Below the pieces are notes generated by a model. That model searched no databases and was not told the DNA's origin. It saw only the letters and a program-made list of their open reading frames with translations. From a virus: a DNA stretch of 31,771 bases. The position numbers were made by a program, and so were the translations under genes. Positions 13,401-22,247 of the stretch are shown piece by piece. Where the stretch lies: the IMG/VR virus record IMGVR_UViG_3300030012_001754, positions 1-31,771 of that record; one strand, given 5' to 3'. How positions within the stretch are numbered: the first letter of the stretch is position 1; each line of letters starts with the position of its first letter.

Positions 13401-16400
13401 CTTCGCTGTTAAAAACATTTAACTTGGGTTTGTAAGGCTTTAAAGCGTCAAAATCAAACGTGTGAACGTCAGTATCTCCAGCAGTTGCCCTAAAGGTATG
13501 TGAATATCTTCTAGATTCTAAGAAGGCATCAGATTTAAGTGATTGGAAATCAGAAATATCTATTATACTTTCAACCCCATACTTCATCCCCTTAACCAAC
13601 CTCTTAAGTTCGTTGTTGATATTTTTAGGAACGATCTTGTTATAGAACTCTGCTGTTCTACCATCGCTGTGTCCTTGAATAATATCAGATTGTTTCCCAT
13701 TAACAAAGGCTATCTGATCGTACCCCTCTTTAGAGGCTTGATTGATAAGTTTTCTAATAGTTAAACCAACCCATAGGTCTGTTTGACCCCAAGGCATATC
13801 CCTTAAAGCATCTATATTTCTAGCTTTTTTTATTTCTAATTGTAAATATCTCTGGTAATTTTTTAAATCCTCAGTTGGTTTTGAATTACTTATCCTTTCA
13901 TTAATTTTTTCAAGTGATTCAGAAATTCTATAACTTCCACTTTTTACAATAAAATCTTGAACCCAAGGGTCTTTTATTAATGAAGTTTCATGTATTAAAT
14001 TACCAGAAGCATCAGTATCTAATACTCCATATACCCTGCCAAGACTATCAAACTCATTCTGTTCTTCTGAAGTAAGTGGGGGGTAATCTTTCTTAAACCC
14101 AATTTTCACTCCAGTTTTTTTCTTATCAGCAGCCCTTTGAGCCCAATCAGACTGCATCTCTTGAACGAAGAGAACTTTCTCCCCGTTAGGACCAACTCTA
14201 TCATCTACCCTAGCAGAAGCTATTAAGTTTTGACCAAGCTCATAGTAGTGAGGAGCTTTAAATATATCATCAGGAGACTTATCCCTAATAAGGAACTCTC
14301 TGTAGTTTTTACCTCCAGGGAGAGTTACTTCAGGATACCTATAAGTATCTTCTTTTCCTAGATATTTATTTGCTAAAATCTTAGTCTCTATCTGAGCCAT
14401 ATTAGTAGCTATCAGTTGAGAGACAACCTCCTTAGGAACACTCTTAACCTTAGCGTCCTTTTTATAAGCTTTAAGGAGTTCTAATAACCCCATAGTGTCA
14501 ACATCCTTTGAAGCACCTTTAACGCCTTTACCTATCTCCTTAACCCACTGTTCTGGTTGTCTGTTATTATCAGATAACATAGATAGGGATACTAAAGAGT
14601 TAGGTGTATACTCCATTTCGTATGTAGGAGCTTGGAATCTTAATCCTGTTCTTCTATCTGTAAATCTCTCATCAGAAGGTGTGGTCTTCTCAGCGTTCTT
14701 AGCGTAAACTAACCCACCAATTTGAACAACCTGCTCTGCACCCACAACTGGCATACCATCTAATCTATCGTAGAAGTACGAATGTCTAAATGGATTCATA
14801 CCAATTTGCGACCATGAAGGGTCATTCATTACGTCAACAACAATCTGTTTAGCACTCTCACCTCTAGCTTTAGCATTAGCTCCCTCTAATGGACTCCAAC
14901 TACCTAGCATTCTAGCAATGGTAGACTTACTTAATTTACCTCTAGCTATTCCTAATGAGACACCAGGATTAGATATAAACTCAACGTTGTTTATTCTAGC
15001 AACGTTTGTGTAAGACATAGCCTTACCTCTACCATCTTCGTGCACTGTAATAGCCCATATATTTTTGTTTGTGTAAGCAGGAATATCTAATCTCAATCCT
15101 ACAGGTGTTCCCTCTTCTATAGGTACATCTAACCTACCTTCAACCTTTGATCCTACAGCAGTTTCAATATCTTCTAGACTTGCAGGGTCTATAAATTGAG
15201 TTATAGGCTTAATAGGGCTGTTCTCTTGAACGATTTCTAAATACTCCTCTTGGTTTATCTTACCATCGAAATAAGACTGTGCAGCCTCTCTTACCTCTTC
15301 TCTTCTATTAGTGATAGCTAAATCACCTCTACCTATCTTAGATTCTTGCCACTGCACCTCTTCTACTTGAGGAGCCTGCATTCTAATACCACCTACTTGA
15401 TCAGATTTTATATCATAAAGTACAGTACCGTAGGTTGAGTTGTCAGCATCTTTATTATACCTAGAATCTACACCTTCAAACCCTAAAGCCTTCATTATAA
15501 GAGTCGAAGGACTATCAATATTATTTGGATCGTTTAACTTTGAGTTAATATCATTAACAAATTGACTTCTTTGCTCTGAAGTTAAATTAACACCAGTAAT
15601 AGATTCTACTTCTTTTATCTCTCTTCCAAATATCTCATACTTATTAACATCTCTATCAAAGGAATTATTATTTATAGACTTAAGAGCATCATGCAATTTA
15701 ATAGTACCAGGAGCTAAATTATAACTGTTTAAGTTAATAACAGAAATTCTTCTGTCATCATAAGCCTTAGCTCTATTAAGGTCGCTGAAAAAATAAAAAC
15801 CTGTACCAAAATGCCCAGTACTCCTACCTTGTCTCATTTTAGATTTATATTCAGCCTTAGTTGTTAAATCTCCAGACCTAAAAGCTAAACCAGATTTAAT
15901 ATCTAATAGTGTTTGTAATTCTTTAGAGTTTCTCGTAGATTTAATTTTCTGATCTAAGTCATTTACATATTCTTCTGCTACTTCAGGAGCCTGCATTCTA
16001 ATCTTCTCAGATATTTTTAAAGGAGTAGTAGATACTCCAGCCATTGGTGGCATTATCTGACTTCTTCTTGAGCTTATCTTACCAACACTACTCTTACCTG
16101 TAGTTTCTCCAATAATAGTATTAGTCATTGGATCTTCAGCTACATCATACCAAAATTCTCTGTTATCCAACCTATGTATCTTAGCTCTATTCCCTTTTTC
16201 AGAAACTATAGTAGTACCATAGCTTTCATACTCATCAGTTTTAATAGCTTTTACAGGACCATCTATCTCAAGAACAGCATAAACTTTATCAGTAACTTCT
16301 TCACCTCTAAGTTCTGGCTCTGTAAGTACGTTAACTAAAGCCTTTTTCATGCTACCTACATTAGGTTCTCCCTTCTTATTAAATTTTACTAAACTTTCAT

Positions 16401-19400
16401 CACCCATTGTGGTTTTGATAAAGTTTACAAAATTAGTTTTACTAGATCCAGACTCAAGAGATGATTTAACATAAGTTAAAAATTTATCAGAAAATAATCC
16501 TCGATCTTTAAACTTACTTTTTTTATTATCTAACTTATCCCAAACCTTTTCAATAACACTTTGTTCAAATTTAGAACTTGCTCTGTAAGGTTTTAATCCT
16601 AATTTTAACCCATCTCCTTTAGGGTCAACTTCATTTGCTGCATCTATTAATGCTTTATATACTTTAGGCTTACTTAATCCTATTTTAGATATAAAGTTGG
16701 AGGATGTAAACAAGTTAATTAAACCTCTAGACATAGCTGTATTTGAAAGTAGCTTACCTTCTCTAGCTGTGGTTAAACCCATATATATCTTTCCACCATT
16801 AGCCTCCAACATAGAATTTAATTGTTTAGCCATTGAGTTTGCAGCATTATCTGTTGAAGCCCAGAAATAACCATCTTCGTTATGCTTAAAAGTGTAATAT
16901 ATGCCACCCTTACCTTCAACTAGTATAGTTCCATCCTTGTCAATTATAGATCCTGAAAATGTAGCATCAGGAGAGTGTATCATCATCGTTTTACCCTTAA
17001 AATCTTGTATAGTCATACCACTAGTGATAAGACCTTCACCCTCCATTTGAGAGAAAGCTTCAGAGTTAATATCGTAAGTATACTGAACTTGAGTTCTCCT
17101 ATCAATAGCATCTAATTGATACTTAGGTAAAACAGTCTCTTCTGTATCTCCAACCTCAAACTCTACCCCTCCAACAGTAATCTTTCTACCATCAACTAAA
17201 GCACTAGCTAAATCTGTTCTTAAGTCAGATAAAGACATAGTAGCAAGGTCTATAGCTTCAACATTCTCAGGGAATGATGTCACGCCAATCTTAGTTAGAA
17301 TAGCTTTTATAACTTCTCTAAGCCTATTAAGTCTAGAGCCTTTATTCTTAAAGTGACCATAAGCAGCATCACCCATCATCTCAGCAAAAGCTTCTTCTAT
17401 CTGACCTTCTTTAGATAATCCTTCGTAGTTAGCCTTAGCCCAATCAAGGTAAGATCCCTTCATTCTACGACCATCCTTCATCACTCTTCTCTTAATATTA
17501 CCCTCTGAAACTTCTGCCTCTATTCTTTTATACAACTCAGGATCAGACTTCTTAATAAAGTCAACCATTGGGTGAATAATCTCGTGGAATAAAGTATTAC
17601 CACGAACAGTTTCAAGGTTTACGTATATAGTTTTGTCAACAAAGAAAGAACCTCTTTTTCTTTCAGCAGCATACTTTTCAGCTTTAGCTTCAGCTTTTTC
17701 CTCTGAGACACCATCTTTAATATATCTATCTTTTTGAATAGATTTTATCTGACCCTCCATAGCCTTACTATTTCTAACTATGTTAACGTTAAGACCACCA
17801 ATAGAACTAAGAAGTTTTAAAGCGAAGCCTAAAGCTCTCTTACGATCTTCAGTAACTCCATCAAAAAGTTCACTATCATATTCTGAATGATTCTCATCTA
17901 ACTTATGAACATTCTCTGAGTTAAAGTTCTTACCATAACTTGTTTTAGAAAAGTCAAGACCTGTGTGCATAGATATCTTTCTACCACCAACACTCATTAT
18001 ACTTAGAGCGTCCATCTTTCTAGCTCCTGGACCTTTAATGTTGTTTTTAGGATTTAAAGGAACCACAGATCCATCACTATACATCAGACCATCCTTTGAT
18101 GAGAATATAGAATCTTGACCAAACTGTCTTCCAAGATCTAAAGCTTTAGCATTATTTATACCTGTAACTAATAAGCTCTCTTCAGCAACACCATTATACA
18201 CACCTTGAACAGTGTAGTAAGTAGCTCCTGCTTCGTCTAACATAGATTTAAGCTTATCCATTCTAGAACTTCTTTCTTCTACTGTTAAACCTTCCTTCTC
18301 TGAAGTTAAAACGTGATAATCATTATTATCTATAACCTCTTTAGGTATATCATCAAGAGATTCTTTCTTAGTCTGTATAAATAGTTTATTGTTAGCAGGA
18401 AATAATTCACTCTCTAACATCTCTCCTTCCTTAGCAGCATCTCTCTTAGCCTCGAAGTCTTTTAAAGCGTTCTTAGCCTCGTTAAGGTTTTTAAATTTAC
18501 CCTCAACAACTTTAGACTTCTGAACATTTTCTCCTTTTACAGAGATAGACTTTTGACTTTCAGATACTACTACCTTAGGATTCTTACTCTTATCTTTTAT
18601 TTGTTTTTTAACGCTATCGTACTGCTCTTTAGTTTCTATTTTAGAAACTTCTACAGTTTCAGTAACGTCAGATAAAGATGTATCTTGACTCTGTGTAGCG
18701 TCAGCTATCTCTATACCTTTTTCTTTTAGTATAGCCTTAGATTTTGCTCTTGTAGCTTTAGTACTTTCAGATATATTGTATATAGATTTCTTACCCTCAG
18801 ATTCCATCTCAGCTGTTGCTTCAGATAAAGTGTTTAAGTCTTCTGTAGAAACATCTTCAGATGCTTCAACCTTATCTAGTATATTTTGAACAGCCTTTTC
18901 TTTCTCGAACATAACCTCTCTAGAAGCTACAGCATCAGGAGCATAGAAACCATAAACAATTTCTTCTAACTGTTGCTTTGCTACATCATTCATAGAAGCT
19001 TCCATGTTGATAACACCTCTTCTTATTTGATCAGCAACCTCTGGGTCTTTAACAAATTTCAAAGCTTTAGCTCTACTCATTTCTTGTTTAGAACCATCCT
19101 CCATAGTAAATACTGTAGAGATATTTTCATCTAGTATTTTAAACTTATCTAAAGACTTAAATATATAAGGAGTTGTGTGCATACCACCACCCATTATACC
19201 ACCAACAAGGGTAGCATCAGATATTCTTACAGCTAATTCTTCAATACCTTTATACTCTGCTGATCCAGTAATTAAATCTGTCATAGCGTTACTAAGTTCT
19301 GTGGCCCCCTCTGATAAACCTTCCACTCTAGTGCTTCTACCAAGACCTTTTATGAATCCCTCTGCTATCTCTCCTGGCTTTATTTTACCTAAAGCAAAAA

Positions 19401-20811
19401 CTCCTCTACTAGCATTAACAGCATCTAAAGTGAACTTTTCAAAAAACATCTCAGCTCCACCAGTTAAGACAGAGTTTAGTAAAATCATAGTATCAGATAT
19501 ATCTATATCACCTTTTAACCTTTGTTCTTTAAGCTCTAAAGATTTAAGACCACCTGCAGAAACACCAGCCAAACCAAGAGTAGCTTCACCAAGGCCTAAA
19601 GGTGCTGCTCCATACATAGATAATATTAAGGGTGCAGACTCAGCCAAAGCGTTAGTTGTTTGAAAAAAAGCGTCACCAAAGTTTCCTTCAAGTAAAGATT
19701 TAGTCATTGAGTCTTCTGCGTATACCCTTGTTTTTTCACGAACTTTATTCGCTTTATCATGTACTTTTCTAGCTAAATTACCTCCAAGATTTTGATACAT
19801 CAATCTTTGATAAGGATTTGTAGCTGAACCCATACCTTCTAAAAACTCTAAAGGACCAGCAGCTAGCAGATCTAAAGCACCAGCATAAAAAGACTGTGCT
19901 ACATCTCCCCACTGTCCACCAGACTCAGCTTGTCTTTCAAATAAGTTTTGTAAAGATGTAAGTACTTCGTTAGCATCAGGATTTACCACTTTAACATTTA
20001 CCTCTCCACTCTGTATTTTATCTACAAAGTTTTGGTTATACATGTTTCTTTCAAACTCCTTAACGCTAACTGGCTCGTTATTAATCTGAAGAAATTCTAC
20101 AGGCATATATCCCATATCAACTCCTTGAGCCTTGAACTGTTCTTCCCTCTGATTTGGAGGGTAGTTTACCATTATAAGATCAGCCTTAGCATTGTTATAT
20201 TGTTTCTTAGCTTCAAAGATCTTATCATCATTATCGACCATAAACTGATTAGCCTTATCTACCTCTGTAGTAAAGTAATCCTCTTCTAAGTCTTCAGTAC
20301 TAGTGATGTTTTTATACATCTTTTCAAAGAAACCAAGCTCTTCATCAGCTTTCTTTTCTTCTACTTCTTCCTGTAAAGATTGTTGTTTGATTGCTTCAAA
20401 GTTTGCTACCTCATCGTAGTTTAAACCTTGAGCTTCATAGAATGGTCTTAGTTCTTCTGCTTTAACCTGAGTGGACTTATCCTCATCAGATAGGTTGGCT
20501 AACCTTTCTTCTACACTAGCTTGAGTGCTTTCGACCAAAGAAGACTGACCATCCACCAAGGGTGATGGAGTATCCTCTGTAACCTTGGAAGACATCGCAT
20601 TTTGTAATTCTGAAGAATCTTTTTTTTTTAACCCAAGTAACTCTTTATATTCGTCTTCAGAACCATTGTAACCAGATTCTTTAAACAAACCATAAGAGTC
20701 TGCAAAAGCCTCAGCGTTATCAGATAACAAACTATAAAACTCATTTATATCTCCATTATACCCTGTATTAGTAAACAGCGTATGTGCGTCTTGTAATGCT
20801 TCTTCGTTCAT
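10438..20811 (-). CDS. Giant polyvalent virion protein (3457 residues), gp16-like ejection protein
   Basis: Probably injected with the genome. Two 30-residue N-terminal repeats carry LF-(T/E)-(T/S)GYNG (12-20 and 42-50). A Gly/Ala-rich hydrophobic region (about 290-560) could cross membranes. A DUF3293-like domain lies near 830-930. A zincin motif HEIIH (1076-1080) is followed by EEAFAEMMGD (1139-1148). An ADP-ribosyltransferase-like domain (about 1660-1805) contains HFGTGFYFFSD (from 1667) and a late LGFEGVD and TYGTVLYD. A domain with MNPFRHSYFYDR precedes residue 2058. The EMQSDWAQ domain (from about 2165; motif at 2218) is typical of phage polyvalent proteins. The C-terminal LPD38-like part has WNPGTHVKNLIGN (2932-2944) and a later AEDDVWKIFGYL. 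(R)(M/F)QAP pentapeptides at 1605, 1810, 2058 and 2562 lie between domains. No RNA polymerase DxDGD or clear transglycosylase is seen. Confidence 0.88.
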   Translation of the reverse strand: MNEEALQDAHTLFTNTGYNGDINEFYSLLSDNAEAFADSYGLFKESGYNGSEDEYKELLGLKKKDSSELQNAMSSKVTEDTPSPLVDGQSSLVESTQASVEERLANLSDEDKSTQVKAEELRPFYEAQGLNYDEVANFEAIKQQSLQEEVEEKKADEELGFFEKMYKNITSTEDLEEDYFTTEVDKANQFMVDNDDKIFEAKKQYNNAKADLIMVNYPPNQREEQFKAQGVDMGYMPVEFLQINNEPVSVKEFERNMYNQNFVDKIQSGEVNVKVVNPDANEVLTSLQNLFERQAESGGQWGDVAQSFYAGALDLLAAGPLEFLEGMGSATNPYQRLMYQNLGGNLARKVHDKANKVREKTRVYAEDSMTKSLLEGNFGDAFFQTTNALAESAPLILSMYGAAPLGLGEATLGLAGVSAGGLKSLELKEQRLKGDIDISDTMILLNSVLTGGAEMFFEKFTLDAVNASRGVFALGKIKPGEIAEGFIKGLGRSTRVEGLSEGATELSNAMTDLITGSAEYKGIEELAVRISDATLVGGIMGGGMHTTPYIFKSLDKFKILDENISTVFTMEDGSKQEMSRAKALKFVKDPEVADQIRRGVINMEASMNDVAKQQLEEIVYGFYAPDAVASREVMFEKEKAVQNILDKVEASEDVSTEDLNTLSEATAEMESEGKKSIYNISESTKATRAKSKAILKEKGIEIADATQSQDTSLSDVTETVEVSKIETKEQYDSVKKQIKDKSKNPKVVVSESQKSISVKGENVQKSKVVEGKFKNLNEAKNALKDFEAKRDAAKEGEMLESELFPANNKLFIQTKKESLDDIPKEVIDNNDYHVLTSEKEGLTVEERSSRMDKLKSMLDEAGATYYTVQGVYNGVAEESLLVTGINNAKALDLGRQFGQDSIFSSKDGLMYSDGSVVPLNPKNNIKGPGARKMDALSIMSVGGRKISMHTGLDFSKTSYGKNFNSENVHKLDENHSEYDSELFDGVTEDRKRALGFALKLLSSIGGLNVNIVRNSKAMEGQIKSIQKDRYIKDGVSEEKAEAKAEKYAAERKRGSFFVDKTIYVNLETVRGNTLFHEIIHPMVDFIKKSDPELYKRIEAEVSEGNIKRRVMKDGRRMKGSYLDWAKANYEGLSKEGQIEEAFAEMMGDAAYGHFKNKGSRLNRLREVIKAILTKIGVTSFPENVEAIDLATMSLSDLRTDLASALVDGRKITVGGVEFEVGDTEETVLPKYQLDAIDRRTQVQYTYDINSEAFSQMEGEGLITSGMTIQDFKGKTMMIHSPDATFSGSIIDKDGTILVEGKGGIYYTFKHNEDGYFWASTDNAANSMAKQLNSMLEANGGKIYMGLTTAREGKLLSNTAMSRGLINLFTSSNFISKIGLSKPKVYKALIDAANEVDPKGDGLKLGLKPYRASSKFEQSVIEKVWDKLDNKKSKFKDRGLFSDKFLTYVKSSLESGSSKTNFVNFIKTTMGDESLVKFNKKGEPNVGSMKKALVNVLTEPELRGEEVTDKVYAVLEIDGPVKAIKTDEYESYGTTIVSEKGNRAKIHRLDNREFWYDVAEDPMTNTIIGETTGKSSVGKISSRRSQIMPPMAGVSTTPLKISEKIRMQAPEVAEEYVNDLDQKIKSTRNSKELQTLLDIKSGLAFRSGDLTTKAEYKSKMRQGRSTGHFGTGFYFFSDLNRAKAYDDRRISVINLNSYNLAPGTIKLHDALKSINNNSFDRDVNKYEIFGREIKEVESITGVNLTSEQRSQFVNDINSKLNDPNNIDSPSTLIMKALGFEGVDSRYNKDADNSTYGTVLYDIKSDQVGGIRMQAPQVEEVQWQESKIGRGDLAITNRREEVREAAQSYFDGKINQEEYLEIVQENSPIKPITQFIDPASLEDIETAVGSKVEGRLDVPIEEGTPVGLRLDIPAYTNKNIWAITVHEDGRGKAMSYTNVARINNVEFISNPGVSLGIARGKLSKSTIARMLGSWSPLEGANAKARGESAKQIVVDVMNDPSWSQIGMNPFRHSYFYDRLDGMPVVGAEQVVQIGGLVYAKNAEKTTPSDERFTDRRTGLRFQAPTYEMEYTPNSLVSLSMLSDNNRQPEQWVKEIGKGVKGASKDVDTMGLLELLKAYKKDAKVKSVPKEVVSQLIATNMAQIETKILANKYLGKEDTYRYPEVTLPGGKNYREFLIRDKSPDDIFKAPHYYELGQNLIASARVDDRVGPNGEKVLFVQEMQSDWAQRAADKKKTGVKIGFKKDYPPLTSEEQNEFDSLGRVYGVLDTDASGNLIHETSLIKDPWVQDFIVKSGSYRISESLEKINERISNSKPTEDLKNYQRYLQLEIKKARNIDALRDMPWGQTDLWVGLTIRKLINQASKEGYDQIAFVNGKQSDIIQGHSDGRTAEFYNKIVPKNINNELKRLVKGMKYGVESIIDISDFQSLKSDAFLESRRYSHTFRATAGDTDVHTFDFDALKPYKPKLNVFNSEDGNTYIRTEFTDPNTGELFEKTYNKFDEYKDSYDSVEKIKDMAIMYFYNKTSAILFKSINERFTLPKKEYPNAVINLTPELKAATDKVGPLRFQAPQEEGETNVYTSGLASVAFDISEALVNADYTAGGYVSQALSSLGFDKGKAYDTRLTNLLAKPFGTHSNEEIKEIMVRSKGNLNVELLRVSENAKKLKEAMEGSDLTSEQVNDLLHNMDDIRSMEDSELKFALIDMRMHIDRLSKTLIREGLIEGQTMFTVDANMEVYVRRSYKQFEVKGWEQTDNDIIKRAKDFLYQEAKKDNPNASEKRLEEISGVAFRKLTEEKGILRSLSKSGSLDNLSRVTSIFKEKKAVPKEIRDLWGEIDNPLYNYSNTVSKIARTISAERMYKDLNDIGQGTFISDVQTLDNFYKLEGSRWGTLEGKFVDEEMFTVMNQVSENLDSGQVQKLYNLYMSTVLLNKKMKTVWNPGTHVKNLIGNTAFAMMNGHIGFRGGMYQDAKTSIQVFKNMKSQDFVELYEKLVGLGVVSSSASLQEIRGIAEDIGNSKFDLSEYLDESNGNIQKLISKAKRSIGKPIKYFDEKFMKAYQAEDDVWKIFGYLNEKSRYIKAGIDTKTAEELAAKNIISLYPNYNEIPRIIRLIGRSPLIGSFVAFQAESLRNSKNAVVLGFDELSSNNPKIKKIGATRLAGTIATMTLLEGLQLYTAQFLGSMLGFGGDTDDEEVEERKMRLLLPEWDASGNISYMEQGMLESRQFEGQTEGDHYFDYINFSSVSGVGYIKDMIRLSFNDIDTKLGEESAMRVLERMYQPFLGDEMTRIVMQDAVSNKGGKIYNSTDSGPTKAMKMAVYVGQKLQPGVTRGITRTGEAIFDADSELVPGYEALAFFGLRVSRVNVNKGLAIKGNFLYKDMVDRMGKENLKDRFSVIQSAKDNPKFDEELNKMADLMAGARLNGVSGEDIQAILYNSRVSKAVIEEAYIRYFNRYREDIVNVDDN

Positions 20812-20816
20812 TATTA

Positions 20817-22244
20817 TTATTTATTGTATTTTGATCCTACTCCTTGACTTGATGACCCTTGAGCAGATCCTAATTGATATATTTTATAAGCCTTAGCGTT
20901 GTCTTTTAATTTTTCAGAAACACTACTTAATCTAGATATAGGTACTATAACTTCTACAGTATTAAAAGAAACTGCAGCAATAGGAACATTTCCTGTAGTT
21001 AAACCAACTCTAGTTACGTTACCTGTAACTGGTTTATTAGAGTCTTTTACTTGTTCTTTATAAAGAGTTTCAAAAGTATTTTGTAATTCTCCTTGACCTT
21101 CAATTAAGTACTCAGGTTTAAGACCTACTGTTAGTTTATTACCAACAACATCATCAATAAAATTAGGATCAGCCTTTACTTGAATATTACCAAAGCTTTC
21201 AATTTCAGTTGATGGAGCTGTAAGAAGGTTAATATCTTCCTGACTTAATCCATCTCCTTCTATTTCTTCGCCTTTGGTTTTTCTAGTCAGGAGAGTATTT
21301 CTATTTGCAGTCTCCCTACTCCATATTTTTTCACCAAGATATTTAACATAATCAGTGTGAAGTTTCTCATCAAAAAATTCAGACTTAGGGTTGAATCTCT
21401 CTCTTTCTTCTGGTTTAGGATCATCTTTAATACCTTCTTTTTCTAATAAATAAGCTCCTATACCATCATAAACATTACCACCTATCTCAAATCTTTCGTT
21501 AGTCATATAATCTTTCTCAGCTTGAGTAGATACAAAATTTTTTGTATTAGGATTTATTAAATGATTCTTTTCAAAAGTGTTTAAGAATTGAGTTTTATCT
21601 CCAGGATTTAAACCACTATAAGTATTACCATCAGCTCCAATAAAAGATACTGACTCCATACCTTCTAAATCTGCAAGATACCCAGGAGTAGTCTCATCAA
21701 CTATAACTTGACCATCAAAGTCATTAGAGAATGATGCTATTCTAGATTGTAAATCAAAAGTACCATCATTAATTTCTTGAAAGATATTATCTCTATTTAT
21801 ATCTATCATATTATTACCCTCCTCATCAGTCTGGTATCTTAAACTAGCAGCATCTTCATTTAAAGGGTTGTATAAAGCAAGCTTGGTATCAAGTCCACCT
21901 GCATAATCTACAAACAACTTTAAGTTGTCTTTCATCTCGTTAATCTTAGCCTGAACTTCAGGGTCTTGATTATCGTAATTATCTCCTACAAACTTGTTAA
22001 ATTCTCTTGTTCTGTTAGATATTGCTAACTTTAATCTAGGATCTGATACTCCTGAAAAATCTGAATCTACAGAAGACTTATTTAAATTATCTTTTCTAGC
22101 ATTTCTTCTTCTATCTGCAGCTTCTTGCTTTCTAAGCTCTAACATCTCTTGTTGCATAGCAAGTCTTTGCCTAGCATTCTCTTCCTGTAAAAGATTACGA
22201 TTGTTTTTAAGAACTTGTCCTGTAAAAAATAAAGCTTTACTCAT
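20817..22244 (-). CDS. Putative internal virion protein, 475 residues
   Basis: Not recognised by motif. The N-terminal 55 residues are a highly charged coiled coil (QEENARQRLAMQQEMLELRK), followed by a mostly acidic alpha/beta body (DNYDNQDPEVQAKINEMKDN, later LTVGLKPEYLIEGQG) and a Gly/Ser/Gln-rich tail (GSAQGSSSQGVGSKYNK). Size and place directly before the giant polyvalent gene parallel T7 gp15, so an ejectosome component is inferred from gene order alone. It starts 3 bases after the 381-residue gene's stop and its own stop is 5 bases before the next start, so all three form one transcription unit. No enzyme motif or membrane segment. Confidence 0.7.
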   Translation of the reverse strand: MSKALFFTGQVLKNNRNLLQEENARQRLAMQQEMLELRKQEAADRRRNARKDNLNKSSVDSDFSGVSDPRLKLAISNRTREFNKFVGDNYDNQDPEVQAKINEMKDNLKLFVDYAGGLDTKLALYNPLNEDAASLRYQTDEEGNNMIDINRDNIFQEINDGTFDLQSRIASFSNDFDGQVIVDETTPGYLADLEGMESVSFIGADGNTYSGLNPGDKTQFLNTFEKNHLINPNTKNFVSTQAEKDYMTNERFEIGGNVYDGIGAYLLEKEGIKDDPKPEERERFNPKSEFFDEKLHTDYVKYLGEKIWSRETANRNTLLTRKTKGEEIEGDGLSQEDINLLTAPSTEIESFGNIQVKADPNFIDDVVGNKLTVGLKPEYLIEGQGELQNTFETLYKEQVKDSNKPVTGNVTRVGLTTGNVPIAAVSFNTVEVIVPISRLSSVSEKLKDNAKAYKIYQLGSAQGSSSQGVGSKYNK

Positions 22245-22247
22245 GCC

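Noticed and set aside
10700-14707. Several plus-strand open frames of 65-99 codons opposite the giant gene
   Set aside because: All are antisense shadows with shadow-like composition (Ser/Leu/Ile-rich) and no start context or coupling.
19175-19663. 162-codon plus-strand open frame inside the giant polyvalent gene
   Set aside because: It lies wholly antisense to a clearly coding gene, is Pro/Ser/Ala-rich in a way expected from complementary codons, and has no leader or neighbour support.
10438-20811. Possibility that the giant protein is a virion RNA polymerase like that of crAss-like or N4-like phages
   Set aside because: No DxDGD/DFDID-type catalytic motif or other polymerase motifs were found; domains match polyvalent effector proteins instead.
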